This document shows positions 39,501 through 54,500 of a stretch of 64,000 bases of DNA, piece by piece. Position 1 is the first letter of the stretch. The number at the start of each line of letters is the position of its first letter. The translations under genes were made by a program, and so were the position numbers. The notes below the pieces were generated by a model, which had not been told where the DNA came from, ran no database searches, and saw only the letters and a list, made by a program, of their open reading frames with translations. The stretch spans positions 19,702,062-19,766,061 of the forward strand of contig OU612074.1 of NCBI GenBank assembly GCA_914767715.1. The letters are read 5' to 3'. This DNA is from Membranipora membranacea (lineage: Eukaryota > Bryozoa > Gymnolaemata > Cheilostomatida > Membraniporidae).

Positions 39501-42500
39501 GTCAAAGACAGGTTGTTATCCATCTGCAACAATTGTATTGAATGCACACCAATGGTGCAAGGCAGGCATGATTTCATAGGATGGAAAAGGAAATCTAAAA
39601 ATAGCACCAATTACACCACTTCTGTATGCCAAAGATCAAGTTGCAATTCACCAGCTTTTAGGCGTAGCTCCGATACATAGACACATAGACAAAGGTAATT
39701 GGTTTCTTCCGTAATACAGACAGCAGGTGAACAGAGGAATGCGCTCTGACTAAGACTCAAGGGGCAATTAACCTATACAGGCTTATCTTTATGGTCATCG
39801 TACATAGTGATTGGTTATGACTAGCCTGAGTGCATAAACCCTTTCAATCAAGGGTGGTAGACACCCTGCCTTCAACCTCCAAATAGTTTGGGTAGTTTTT
39901 TGGCTACGATAGTTGTAAATTGGAACCATAACCTCAGATTAGATTGTGAGGGCTGATTATGTAATTAGCCCTATAGAAAAGCTAAGCATCACCTGACTGT
40001 GTGAAACAAAAGAACTGTATGAATGGCGGAATTCAAATCTGGCCAACTAACCCATTCTCAAAATTCCTGACTGATGAAACATTAAAAAGAATGTGACTGC
40101 CCTAAGAACAGCTCTCACAGAGTGTTCAGGGAGGCGGCTTTTTTAATTCAAACTCCTCTAGCTGACAACAAGAAACATCATTGAAGGAATTAAACCTGAT
40201 GCTATAAATCAACGAACTAACCTACATAACATAAAGTACGTAAAAGGACTCCGACATACTTTGTGTCTGAATATTTACCATTCACGCAGCCATAAAGGAT
40301 TATTTCATGTTCACAGAATGAAATAATTCCACAAGCGGATATAGCAATAGATGTCTGTCCTAACAAATAAACATGGTCAGGAAATAAAAGTTGTAAGCTA
40401 CATCAGAGAGTTTGAGACAGGATTTATCTCCCCTTGAAGAAGGAGAGGACAACACTGAAGAACTAACATTGACAAATTCTTCATGAATCGGTTCATGATA
40501 CAATAAAAAAAAAATATAACCTAACTTGCAAGAGACAAAAGCCAGCCATGATAGGGAATTTCAGAAGCACCAAATGATACATATAAAGGAAGAATGAAGG
40601 TCGATTCACATCTCATGTGTTGTATGAAATAATAAATGTCGATAAAAGCCATCAAAAACATATTTGTTTAAGCACTCAGTAGATCGTCATTTTTTGTATA
40701 ATTTTTGTGAGGATTAACCTAATAGACTAACATGTCAACAACCTCGAGCAGTGTTCAAATCATAATCAAATCTAAAATCTCTCTGAGCACCTAGACAAAC
40801 ACATCCATGGGATTTTTTTCTGCATACAGCAGGGATTGTGCTGTTACACCTTACCTAGGGGCGCGCTATTATCCCTTACCTTGGGGTATGCTGTAACTAT
40901 ATACAACTTTCTCACTCGTTCAATACTTTTGGCTTAAGGATTTACATGTCCCGTACACTTTTTAATTTTGTCAAATTTTGATACCAAATTGGCATCCTTG
41001 GACATTCAGCAGACTGTTTCTGTCATGGTTTACAGCACATCCCTGCAAATAATTATCCTATCCGCTCCTCTCACCTGTAACCTTATCACCCTTGTTTAGT
41101 TTCAGGTGTCCCTTTGACGTTGAGTGATAATCGGCGATACACACGAAGGTTTTACCGGGTACTGTGTTAGGAAGGTGTAGAGAGTTTATAGATCGCTGCC
41201 TCGATACCACCCGGCTAATAGTCAGCGAGTCAAACAAACCTGCACCAGGAGAGGAAGGGAAAACAGAAAAGATAACCACCACATTAATAAGAACCTAGTC
41301 TAAGTAGTCAGACGGCTCCAATGCGAGTTAGTGGCATTACATTTCCAAATGAGTGGTTGATAATGTAACGCCACTAACTCGCATTGAATCCGTCTGAGCA
41401 CTTAGACTAATGTGAACTTAGATCAGGTTTGATCTGCTTTGCCTGCATTTTGAGATGCTTCACTTATGCACAGCCACCAGTGCTGCCACTGAAGGGGGTG
41501 TACTGGTGGCTGCAGCAAAGGTAGAACGACTCACGTGCAGGTTAAAAAGAATCAAACTTGATCTAATGAGAACCAATGCAGGAAAAGCAAGGAAAGGGTC
41601 TATAAAAGCCACCAAGGGTGCTGATGTTTGGTATCTAGCCTGCTGTAAGTGGTGAAGAGTGTCGGCAACTCACCACCAACAGCCCAGCATTGAAACCTGG
41701 GAACTACCACCAGTTTAAGTACAACAATTGGAAAAATAGTATCAATAAATGAATAAAATTAACAGAACACCCAAAATGAAATATAATAAGGCGTTGACAT
41801 AACATGTTGCATTGTGGGACCCCTGGATGAAAAGGCCAGCTGGCAAAAGTTTTTGTTTTTGTCCTAAAATCTACTATCAAATTTACAAACTGTTTATAAG
41901 GTTTTGACTAAGAAATGTGTGTTTGAGTGTCTGCCTACCCTAATATGTTTCCTGTTATGCGCAAACAATATTTCACAATAAAAACAAAGCAAAAACTGAA
42001 AATCGACTAACTAGAATAAAAAATAAGTGAACTTATTTTACTCACTGCTCTTGTAAACAAAGGGTCGTACAGCCAATGATGAGGAGTGGAGGACGTACAC
42101 TTTGCTTCGACCCATATGTCTGCGCACAAACCTATCCATGGTGATACTATTGAGCTTAAGATTTAGCAGCACAATTTTGATATTTTTGAAACCAGGAGAC
42201 GATGTTTGCATTACCCAGAGAAGAGGCTGAAGCCTACTGATTCATCAAGCAGCGCTTCAAACGTGTCTTAAAAGTCTTCAAAATGTGTTAATGGCGCCCC
42301 GTCAGAGTCATCTAATCTGACAGTATTTAATGAAGATAGTAATTTACAAGGGTGGCCAACCTTCAATGTTCATGCTCATTAAACAAACTAAAAGAATTTA
42401 CGATAAATAATTTCAGTGGTTTCGAATTTGGCATCATTAGGCGACGTTGACCATCAGGGTAATATGGGAGGATTTGAGTCATAGTAATTAAGGGTGCAAC

Positions 42501-45500
42501 CAACTAAAATTTCTCCAAGTTAACCGACTTCAAAATTATGTGCAAATGTTGGTAGACATTCAATCTAGTCAATCAGTCAATAAGTCTACTGTCTTTCCAG
42601 AAATAAATTTTGTTTGTCTATCACGTGATAGTATAAGTTTTACAGAAGTGAAGGGTAACTCCAAATCTATTAATGTAAATCTGTGCTGGCGTTAAAATAA
42701 TGAAAATAACAATATGGGGTATGGAAACTGCATCAGACAATTTTGGAGATCTATTTCAACAGTGCCTCGGAATTTAGAAAATGATAAACTTGAACTAAGC
42801 TCTAAAAAACATAATAGCTGAAACAATTATAAATTTACAAAAAGAAATAATTTGCTGTTTGTTTCAAACCAAAAAGGAATACCTTCCAGAGCTGTAGCAA
42901 CACTCATTCTAGATCTTGGAAGGTAAAGCCCTAGAAATAGGCAAGCAGGTAGGTCCCAGAGAGCAGACAATACATACATACAAGAGCTAGAAGGATCAAG
43001 GCCACATCCATAGAGTTATTAGGCCTATATACTAGTATAACTCTATGGTCACATCTAAGCATTGATCCTGTTGGACAATCTCTTCTTTGGAGGGCACATG
43101 TGAGCTTTTTTTTCACTTTGAAGGCTGTTGGTGTGCAACAGACACAACATGTGGGAAGAGTCCTGATATTAAAAGCTACGTTTTAATGAATTTTGGTGTA
43201 TGCTTATGGGACAAGTCTTTGCTATATTTCCTCAACACAGGAAATCAGTAAATAAAGCACTCTGATTTCGCAGTAATGCCGTTTCATTTCCTTCATTAAA
43301 TCCACAAGTACAATTCTCCTTAATCCCTGAAGACTGATTGCTGAACTTCAAGATTGATCGGGGACTGATGGTAAAAATGTCAAAATCAGTATGCTATACC
43401 GCCAATCCCGATAAATGTTTCCATTCCAGTTTTAACGGTTCCTGAGGATTGTGAATTGTGAATACTTGTACCATTACCAGTACCAAATAAAATGAAATCC
43501 TTCCCAGCATATTCCCACCACCTCTATAGGAAACCCTAAGCCCACCGAAATACATACCCTATAAATCTCGTATGTCACATGAGCAGCTATTACAGCAAAA
43601 AGTTACACTCACCTAAATGTCCGAGTTCAGATCGCATCATCGTATCGCTTGTTCTGGAGGATCGGGGTCCGTCAAATATAAGATTATCCGTGGTAGCGAG
43701 ATTGACAACAGAAGCAGAGAGATTAATCCTTGGATCACTCTTACTAAGAAGTCTCATAGCCTCTAGGTTAGCTCCGTTTAGTCGCCTGTTGGTGTTGTAC
43801 ATAGGAGACTCCTCGAACGGTACTGTGTTAAGAGTAGAAAATTTGATGTGAATACGATGTGAATATGATGTGAGTCTGATGTGAATGTGATATGAATGCG
43901 ATATGAATACAATGTGAACACGACATTGATTACCAGATCGCAAACAAACCAGCACCACAACCTTTCTGAGGAAGTAGGCTCAAGGTATCACCTATACTAG
44001 ACTCAACTCATTCTAAAATGCCTATCCCCTGCAACAAACTGAGTGATTCAACTTTTTTTTGAGATTTTTGTGGTGTCCGAAATTATTCCGTCGGCACAAA
44101 TTAATGTTATTGATCTACTACCTTACATATTACATGTTAAAAACATTAGTGATAATCCCTTGCTACCCACCTACCCGGCTCACAGTCAGTTTTAAGAGTT
44201 CTGGAACAGTTCTAAACTGCCAGAGATAAGATCCTTGTGTAACTTAATCACACCCACACAACATGTTTAACACCCCTAAGTTTTCAACGATGTTTTGATG
44301 TATGGTGTAATTTCATTTATAAACTCCTCCCAAAATATATCTCCTCCTAATGTCTACATATTTCAGCTTTCAAACAACCCAAAATCAAAACAGTCAAAAC
44401 AAACATCGCTATTCTGAATCCTTACCTAGTAGATTTACCACTGATCGAACACTGATCAAGGTTATAGACAGTAGCAATACAGGAGGGTTTTGCAATGAAG
44501 GCAATTGGATTATGCTAGATCACCATAATCTGACACATTGAAGGAACCTAAGCGTCATTGGTGACGACATCAATATCATCCGAATTCACCCAACCTCCAC
44601 CGCTATTTCGATTAATTGCCAAACAGTGACATTATAATGTATCATCTCTTCTTTGCCTCGAACGTTGACACAATAATAATATTGTGCTTCATGGAATTTT
44701 CCAAAAATCGTACATCAGAATAATTCTGTTGTTTGTCATCAAAATAACATAAGTATATTTTGAATGGTTATTTTGAATTTTTATTGAATTGGTCGGTATT
44801 TGTGATGGCATAGTTGTCAAAGTTTGAGGAACCCTAGATTAAGGTGATGGTGAGCTTATCCTGGAGAGTCCTGGCCGTGGATGGTTTTAACTACAGCTCT
44901 GTAGATATGTGAGCGTTGCACATGAGGTACTTCAGTGAGCTCAATTATTTGGCCTAGTTAAAACGCTGTATCGCTTAATCACCAAGCGCTGTGAGTCTTG
45001 AACCCTACACAGCCATGTTTTTTGCCCTATTTCTCCTGATATTTTGCTGGGTTCAAAAGCAGTGTTCACACCCACTCCAACCGGCTTGCTAGACTCAGGA
45101 CTAAAGACTCAAAGTAGACTCCAACTAAGCTAGAGATCGATGCTAGCTAAGTTTAGGTCAAACGAATGAACCAAACACTATTCTAAGATTCACTCCTCAA
45201 GGGAAGCAAGTCTCTAGCTAGCTGGCAGCAGTTTTCACTAGCGAAGGCAGCAGTTTATTTAATGTAACGATGATGCGTGACCGTGACCCTCTTTTAAGCC
45301 TGAGCAAAATGGCTGATTATTCCTCCGATGAACACTCAACTCCTCGATAGGGATATCGACTTACCGACTAGCAGATCGTCATGTTTATCGAGTATGTTGG
45401 CAGCGTCTTTGTTACCGGAGATGTTTGCCACATCAAACGGTGTCTGCCTGGCGTTATTCATCATAGTCTTATCAGCACCCCTCACTAGCAGAGTCTGCAG

Positions 45501-48500
45501 ACAACTCAACTGTAAAATAATAATTATTTAAATTATATATTATACTAAAATATTTTTTTATTGAAAGCCGGGCCTCTCAGCATAAAGATTTGAAAAAACA
45601 GATTCTCAATCAGTTAAACAAGAAATTTAGTCTACTGCTTATAAGAGGTTGAAAACTCTACAACTGCAACTGGCATCAAAGCATCTCTAGCTATGGTCCT
45701 TAATTTTAAATATAGAGAGCTTTGGGAATTTTATTCTATATTTATGGTTTGATTTATTTAATTGAATTAAATGTGAGAAATGCATGTGATAAATATTTTA
45801 AGAGTTGCCCTCTTCTTTGGTAGGAATGGACAATCCACAAAATATGTAAAGCATCAATCAATATGTTACAGTCATTGAATTCCATATCTGGAATAGCATC
45901 ATTAGCTTTCTTTTGCCAAACAATGGGCTTGCAAAAATAGCCAGTCCCTAGTAGCATTCTGGAAAAGCCCAAATCATCGACGTTGAAGGCATTTTAATAC
46001 TGTCTGAAGTTGATTTCCCAGGCTATATAATTCATGCTAGTAGGGACAGCCAATCAGATCAATTTCAGATGAGCCCCTGTGTTAAGTGTTCTAACTGCAT
46101 GATGTTATGATACTATTTCCATTCTAAGAAAAGAATTTAATTCTGTGGTTACAGTATATATTTACTGCCTTAGATTCTTAATCAAAATATAATTGAATTT
46201 AATTGAAATGGAACGATTGGAGGCTTTTCAGCGAGTATGCAGAATTGCCGTTGTTGGAAGGCTTACATTTGGCTTTTTTTCATTTGCTAACGCACTAATT
46301 AACAATAGTTATTTGTGCGTTTGTACAAGACCATGATTCATGCCGGTCTATTACCCTTTCATGATGAACCATGATGATATAAACATGCTATCTTATTTTC
46401 ATTGGGTAATAAATATGCTACAAGCTAGTGAGGACCACCCACTTGACCAGGCGCCCTAATTGTTTATTACAGCTACAAGGAGAAGCTTTACATAAGCAAG
46501 TCCTGAGGCTATAAGTGATGATGTCATCAGCCCAATCAGCTGAAGGCTCAGGATGTTCAGAAGAGCTTTTTATTGGCCAATTAGACTTTATTGATGGGTG
46601 TTGTAAAAAATACTAGTGCCCTAAAACATTTTACTACATCTTGTGCAACGATCCTCATTAACAGACCTACTTCACCCAGGGCGAAAGTTTTTGATCACAC
46701 TACATAACGATTTGTTAGCAAAGTGTGCCTTTTGACCTGGTCATGCCTACATCTCATGAAAAGTTTGGTGATCCAAAATCGATCAACTCAACCATCTTGT
46801 TGGCACCTCTCCCGGATCACATGATCAGCTGAATATTGGTTATAAATTGGATCCAGGACATAAGATAGAACAGCTAAGTCACTCCAGATAGATAGATTGA
46901 TCATCATTTATTCTTTTTACACCATTGTCCTAATATTCTTATTAGAAATTTCCTCAAATTGGATTATTGGCCACCATTCACAATATTATCTCATATCCAC
47001 TCACCTCATTATTAAAAGCACAGACATGAAGTGGAGTAGCTCCAGTACTACTCTGATAGTCTAACTCAGCACCGTAAAATATCAACATCTCCGCTACTTT
47101 ATAATTCCCAACTTTACATGTCTATAAGAAAAGAGGGAAAATGAGACTATTAGAACGAAGCCGTGTGAATAGATTTTGTACGGCTACCATAACATGGACG
47201 ACACTTGTGCTAATGGGAGAAGGGCGTCAGATCAGGACACAGACTTCTGGATTCCTTTGAATGTGAATGCTACTAACAACAAAAAATGCCAGGTGCAGAG
47301 AGATAAAGTAGGAAATATGGGTAAGCTTCTGTAGTTTCATTAATCAATTTCTAGCAAGGAAATGCTTCAGAAACTTGCCCTCTTCAAGTAATATCTTAAA
47401 ACAATCGACTGTTCAAAACAAGACTTCATTGAATTTCAATGGCAGATAATTCAAATGCAGCTACATTCATCATCCCACTGAGAAAGAGAGCGTGTTAACT
47501 CTCCTGGCCGGAGGGCCATCAGGCGCCGAAGGGCGGGGAGGATGAGTTTGGAGGGGCTTAAAATAATACAATTCCCTGAGTATGCAAGTACCACAATGCA
47601 CTGCGATATATTACCTGATGTAATTCGGTGTTGCCTCCCTCGTCCTTAGTACCGATATGAGCGTAATCTCTTAGTAATAATTCAGCACACAGAGCAGGAG
47701 TTTGTCTCTTCTTAGATAAGTGATAGAGAGCTGTAAGACCTTTGTGATCCTTATAATTAGGACTGGCTCCTAGTTCAAGTAATGCCTGGAATAAAACAAA
47801 AGAGTGATCGTTAGATAGGATTACATAGTTTTGTGACTGTTTGACTTATTGCAGATCGGCTTGATTTGATGAGATGAGTGATACCAAGCCAACACTATAT
47901 TCTGATTAAGTTTAGGTGCTTCTTGTGAACATGTGCAGGGAGTGGGGCTATGCAACACCAAAGCTATGTAAGAACAGCTAAAAAAAAGAGAAGCAACTCG
48001 CCAGCTCCTTTCCCTTCCGACTCAGTGGAACCAAATATCGCATTCCGGGTAGTCTAAGTGCTCAGACGACTGCAATGCGAGTGAATGACATTAAGTTGTT
48101 GAACACTCATTGTTTCATTGGCGGGGGGGGGGGGAGGATGCAAGAGTCTGGGGGGCTCAGACTAGAATACAACAGAACCCTAACTTGTCACCAACTGGAC
48201 ACGACTTTTCACCTAGTCAACTGATAACATGGTGAAATACGAAGAATGACAGCCACATAGACTTGTATCTCTTATTTTTGACCTAAAGGGACAGGCAAGA
48301 AAACCACACACAACCACCAATCTCTCTGTGAAAAACAGTCGATCAAGAAAACAGAGCAATGAGGTGAAAGGATATACTCTGCGAGAGCCTCATTAATGTC
48401 AATTAAATCTAAATCAGCCATCGAAGAGTTCCCGAAATAGTACCATGTTATGTAATTTTATGTACGACACAACACTGGCTGAATGGAGCGGACCTCTGTC

Positions 48501-51500
48501 ATTTTCAGTCGCCTATTATTTGAAACTATCAATTAACGTTGAGTGGGATGCAATCATGTTCAATCCTCATTGAGAAGCATCTAATATATTATGCCTCCCA
48601 CAAGAGTGTTAGTTCTATTATTTGTAGATACTGCATCTTATGCGACTTTCATCATGCCTGGAGGGTAGGTTTGTGTGTCGACTAGTATGAGGAACAACCA
48701 GCTGATCGCTGAATGATTTGGCAATCATTTCAGTAGGTGTGCGTGCACTCAAAATGAAAATCAAACAAACATACATTTTAAAATACAGTTGATCTCATTT
48801 GAAGTGGTATGGTATTTTTGGTAGACACAATATATTAACAACAACCACAAAGAGATGCATTTTGAGACGCTAGACTAAGAGAAGATATACTGACTTTAAT
48901 AGCCTCTGCGTTTCCGTTGAGAGCGGCTGTGTGCACAGCGGTGAGCGATCTCTTATTTCTAAAATCAAGATGAGCGCCGCCTCCGACGAGTTGTAATATA
49001 AGACTCCGACAGCGATTTACTTTAGTGGCTAAAGTCAGCGGTGTCTCTGTAACAATTAAACTGGAATATTAGATTATATCTGAGGGTATGAAGTTTGGAA
49101 AGAGCATCAGAAAGAAGTCTCTATTATCAAGTATATATGTGTATATAAATCTATACATATATCTATGTATATAAGTCATGTATGTGTGTTGGTTGTAGCC
49201 CTATTTATGCTTGAGTAATGTGTATGATATGTATGTAAATCTGTGTGTGAGTATTTATGTATGTACATTTGGTGAGGAAGAACCAAGAATAAAAACTGTT
49301 GACATGACTGTCCACAAGGAGGGTCAGCTTCAATTCTACACAGGAAAAGTCTCATGTTTATGTCAGAACACCGTTTTAACTTGAGGGGATGGTTTAGGAG
49401 TGCCAGTGACTTTCTTTTAGCCGTCCCAAACAATACTTCTAAGCTCGGAAGGGTGGGAATTTGGTGTCATTATGAGTGTGCATTCTTTTCGGGAAAATAT
49501 TTATTTCTTTGAAAAAGTCAATTCTGCTGAAAATAGCTGATTAAGTGAAACGATTGCCTGCAGTCGGCAATACGAAGAAAGAGTCCAATTTTAATATGAA
49601 AGTTTTTGAAGAAATAATCAGTGTCACTGTAATGCCATTTTCTCAAAATAAAAATCGAGGCATCCTATAACTTGAATAGTAGTGTCTGTCTGGGGTAGTT
49701 TTCTTAGCTTGCCACGATACTTAAGTCGCTTGGCACGTAAATTCTCTCAATAGACAACAAGTTTATTCCCCAAGATGTTGATAAAGATTTTTGGATGAAT
49801 ATATGCCAGAATTTACCCAATTTCAACAATGAAAAATGACGTTTTATTAACATTTGATGAGTTGCCAACTTAGGCAGCCCTAAATTAAAAAGGTTCTTGA
49901 AATCGAAAGTGGCACCAAATATGAAATAGAAGTGGTGTAAGAGTGAAAGGCAATATCATATCCAAACGCTCAGTGTCGACAAAATGTCAAGCTAAAGAAC
50001 AGATTCAACCCACATTTAATCATTTCATCGAACACTGACAATGATATTAAATGGTTTGCTCATATTGGCAGCATCAAATTAACTAGGTTCTCAAAATGGA
50101 AAGTGATTATTAAGTGATCTGAAAGTAGCGTAAGATTGAAAAGCCAATGTCATAACTCAACCCTTAGTGTTGATTGTAATATTTTAACCGAACAAGCATC
50201 GCAATCGTGGTCTGGATAAAATCCTTCATTATATGATCACCCAAGGCGGCTGAGAAAAATGTAGTGCATAATATACAACGATTGCACATGCGCTATCACT
50301 TTCGCAGCCATGGATCCAGCCCTGACCCTATCTAAGCTTCCAGGGATCACATAGCTGCTTTACGCCCCTGGTAACTATGAATACAAACCTCCAGTATCAG
50401 AATCCACATAGTTCGGGTCTAAACCTTTCTCAACAAACTTCTGCACTTTATCTAGGCTGTTACTCTTCACGACATCACAGAAGAGCTTCAACGTGTTCTG
50501 AAAAAAAAGAAAGACCGTTATCACAATGTGCATCGGTACAGGGTTTGAAGAGATTGTATCCTTGAGGTTGGGAGGGGGTTGTCCATTGCACTGACTGCAC
50601 TCAAAAATATATCAAAGTTGGCAAGCAGTGACCCAATGTTCCCTGTCTTCTGCATTAGCCTCTAAGATATTATACGCTTTTGGGAAAGATTTGATCATTT
50701 ATTATCAAGCGAGCACTTCGCAAAGGATGGTTGTGTCTCGACAAGCTACCATAATTGTAGGTAGAACCATGAATATTTCTCTTCCTCTATCTTTAGTTCA
50801 TGACATAGTCTATATTTGTTTGGCATGTGTCAGACTCAGAGGGATGTCAAACTCCCACAAAAACCCTCAGTTAGTGGCAACCATGTATATTTATATAAGT
50901 TTATTTACAAGATTGAAGAGAGGCATAAATTATATTATGGCAATCTTATCAAAAATGTTATGACACACTCGGCATACGTTCTCCAAAATACGGAATAATT
51001 TTTTGTTTTCTTACAGCAAATATCCTATAATGTTCACAGCATTCCCACAATGCAATTCTTGCAGGAAGATCAGGTCAACCCCAATCCGAATATAGGTTAT
51101 CATTGAACCGAACTCACTTGGAATTGCATAAAGTTGCATTGAGGGCTTACTTGAAACAGGGAATTAGGAAAGACAGAAACTGCGCATCAGCTGGCACAAG
51201 ACAAATTTTACTGCTGAATGAAGGCCAATTCCACCGGTACAATCTCCATCTTTCCCAAACTTTCATTTGTTACAATTGTAACTTACCTTATTATGGAGTT
51301 GTCTTAACTTTCTGTAGTTGAGATTGCTTATTCGGTAAACTCTTCGTTTGTACTTAAATTCCAACTGACCAATTGGGCCTGTAAAAGACAAATTATGTTA
51401 TGTTAAACCAATTTAGAAAGTCACAAGAACACAGTGAAATTCATTAACTTCCCCATACATTATTTACGCTGAAGACATAAGATCTGTGTATTTCGATTCA

Positions 51501-54500
51501 TGAGGGGACTGGGGAGGTTGATTTTTTTTCTATATTATATATTGTGAGCAACCCATCAGCAACATTTTCTGACGCAATGATTTTTAGAAGGTACCATTGT
51601 ATGTTTATCTCCATCAGGGTGAACTTTGAAATCACTATATCTGTATGATCATTGATCATACTACATACCCTTGGGCATGTTGCTTAGCGTTGAATAAACA
51701 GCATGATTTATTAGACTGCTGCATATTTGAATGTCAATTTTGTTGCCTAAGCAGCACAAAGCATGAGCTGTTTGATGTTTTTTGGGGTCATGGAAACCAA
51801 AGAGTTCAGCGACAGGAAGCAAATAGACAGCACTACAAAGCAAGTCTATTCCCTGGTCTGATGTCGAAATATCTTGATATCTTGACATATTAAAGCTGCG
51901 CTGCTTTGATTTTGGAGTTTTATTAGGTTTGGGCCTGTTTGGAAGTAACGCAATACTTTGAAACGGCACACTTCAAACGAAGCCAACTTTTCAGCCATTC
52001 TCTGGTACTCAGAATCAGTAACAAGGTTGACCAGGAATCCATATGGGAGGTTTAATCGAAACTATGCTAGATTGAAAATTCTCTCTCGTATAGCATCACC
52101 CTACTACCAGCTACAACTAGCAAGCGCAGGCACCATCTTTCTGTGAGTCATAAGCATCAATGCTCACACTCTGCCCGGGTTGTTGGTTGTGGTAATCCAT
52201 TATCAGCAACCTTCCAACCATGGAATAACTTCATAACCAGCAATGTGGGCACAAATTCAGCACCTAAACTGGTATAGTTACGGTTGTGTAATTAGTATGG
52301 TTTAACTTACCTTGAAGTTTATAGTCATCTAATGGCCGCTCCTCATCGAGAAATTTACCAGCTTTACCACCAGTAGGAGGAAGATAGAGTCCATAATTTA
52401 GAGGATCGTAGAGCTGTTCACTAAACTCCTCAAGTACCATCCGCTTATTATCCCAGATGTTCTCATCGGGATCGAAAGTAAAACATTTCTGTAAGTAAAA
52501 GTAAGTAGAAGTAAAGTTCTCAGTGAATTGGTGATGTATTATGCTCAAGATCATTTCATTCAGTTAGTTCAGTTTAGTAACCCCCGACGGCATTGCTTGC
52601 ATGGTACGGGTAGCAATGGCAACTCAAAATTTATTAAAAATAAATAAGCTTCTTGTGTAGGTTCATCAAAATAATATTCTGAGAGGAGGATGACACTGTG
52701 CGTTGGTTCTTGCTTTGATCAGATTATGCATGAGATGACCCACACACACGCCCACACTTGGTAAGACACCATAATTTACATTTTGCAGAACAGCGACACA
52801 TGACTTCTTGCATTGTATTCATTCTAGCAGAGGTCAAGTATTTGCTTTCGACTACAATGCCCTACATATAAATATGTTTGTATCAGTGAAAATGAGCAAA
52901 GAGATTGAAGTTTAATTTGGTTATATATGTTCATAATCTCTGGCAGGTTTTTCCATAGTCACACCCAATATGCAATTACTTGCTTTTGAGGAACCGAGGA
53001 AGTTAAGTATATTGTTAGTCAGAGTATGGTTTTATCAGAGCGGGAATATGTTGAGGAAACTTATTCTCTGATCAATGGAGTATATCACTGCACATAGTTG
53101 CACATAGGTGTTTGAAAGTCAGTATGGCGTATTACACCAAACAATCTAAATGTATGGCTGACCGCTTGCAATGTTTAGAAAATAAATTGAATATAAGCCC
53201 ACGCTGACAGAACCAATGATTAAATGTATTTCAGGTCGGTATGTGCACAGAACATATTTTCAAAAGCTGTGCTCAGAGAAATCAATCCCACAATGCAACT
53301 TTGCCTAGTTTCTCTGGAAAAACACCTGGAAAAGCCAACAATGATATGTTCCTCCAAATAATTCTACAAAATTGCATTGTGGGATCTACTTGATCCCAGT
53401 GAGATTTTTTTACTTTGAGCTATGACCAAAGAGATAGGAGTTAAGATTGGTAAGATAAATGTATTCATAATCTCAGAAATCAGCAAAAAAGACCTCGAAA
53501 TGCCAACAATGACGTGTTCCTCCTAAAAAATGCATTGTGGGATACTCCAAACTTCATGAGATTTTAATTTCTTTGACCTTGATCTTAGTCCTTGAGTTTT
53601 TTTAGCAGGAGTAAAAAAGTAGAAAAGATCAGCACATCTCATTTTCTGATCCAATCAGTCAAACAGAATTGATCCTTTTATCTCTTGGGTCAATGATTTG
53701 CTACACAATAACGATGAGACTTAATTCTATCATTGCTAATTATTATTGATTTAAATATTTTGTGATCTTAAATTTACAGCGTATTGATTCCCTGGGGATG
53801 TACTGGCTCATTTACTGAAATAGATCAAGTATTGAGGACGTTTCCTCCGGTAAGTTTGTACAGCTAGATTGTCCAAGGCTGAGCACACTCAGAAGGTTAT
53901 ATTCTGTCCAGGTTACTCGGTAAAATTGTCTCGGCAGCGGGACCTTCTAAGTCAGCCAAAGACCAAGTTAGAACCAATTGCCTGCATTCAAAGTTGATCC
54001 AGCGTGACCAGTGGAAGGGAGCAAATGGATTGCAGGCAATTGGATTAAACTTGATCTGAGTCAGCTACCACCACAGAAGTAATGGAACAGCAAAAAGTTT
54101 AAACATACCCTATCAATATTTACCCTTTAAACCAGGTTCAGTTTATAAATTAACAACCCAACAGAGAGTAAAGATCTAAACACCTTTACAATAATCGTTA
54201 GAGACAAATTAGAGAGTATATGGTTGTAATAATATCCCAACACTGTGATTTAAACCTTTGGTTTCAGCTTCGATTTCCTAGCTCATCGGCCTGTACAAAC
54301 ATCTCCAGTCACACGTGTGATATCCTGTGATTCTAATATTGACATCTGGTCGAAAGTCAGACTAATTTGGCTATTTAGGAGACAGTGACCATACTGACAT
54401 GGAAGTTTGGATGGTCAAAGAACTCGTCCGATGGTCAAATACAATGTTCGGAAAATTCTAAACTAGTTATAGAATCGTCTGCTGATTTAGATGCTTTGTG

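Larger units (their letters stand above)
41240..43612 (-). other. SHANK intron 9
   Basis: Two mobile elements sit side by side (41296-41409 and 41418-41563). A perfect 12-bp inverted repeat CCATAGAGTTAT / ATAACTCTATGG occupies 43008-43048. Confidence 0.65.

Noticed and set aside
43008-43048. Perfect 12-bp inverted repeat as a microRNA hairpin
   Set aside because: The stem is too short for a miRNA precursor; more likely a small palindromic relic.
49130-49270. Possible structured RNA in the TATA/TGTA-rich stretch
   Set aside because: The apparent pairing comes from simple TATA/TGTA repetition.
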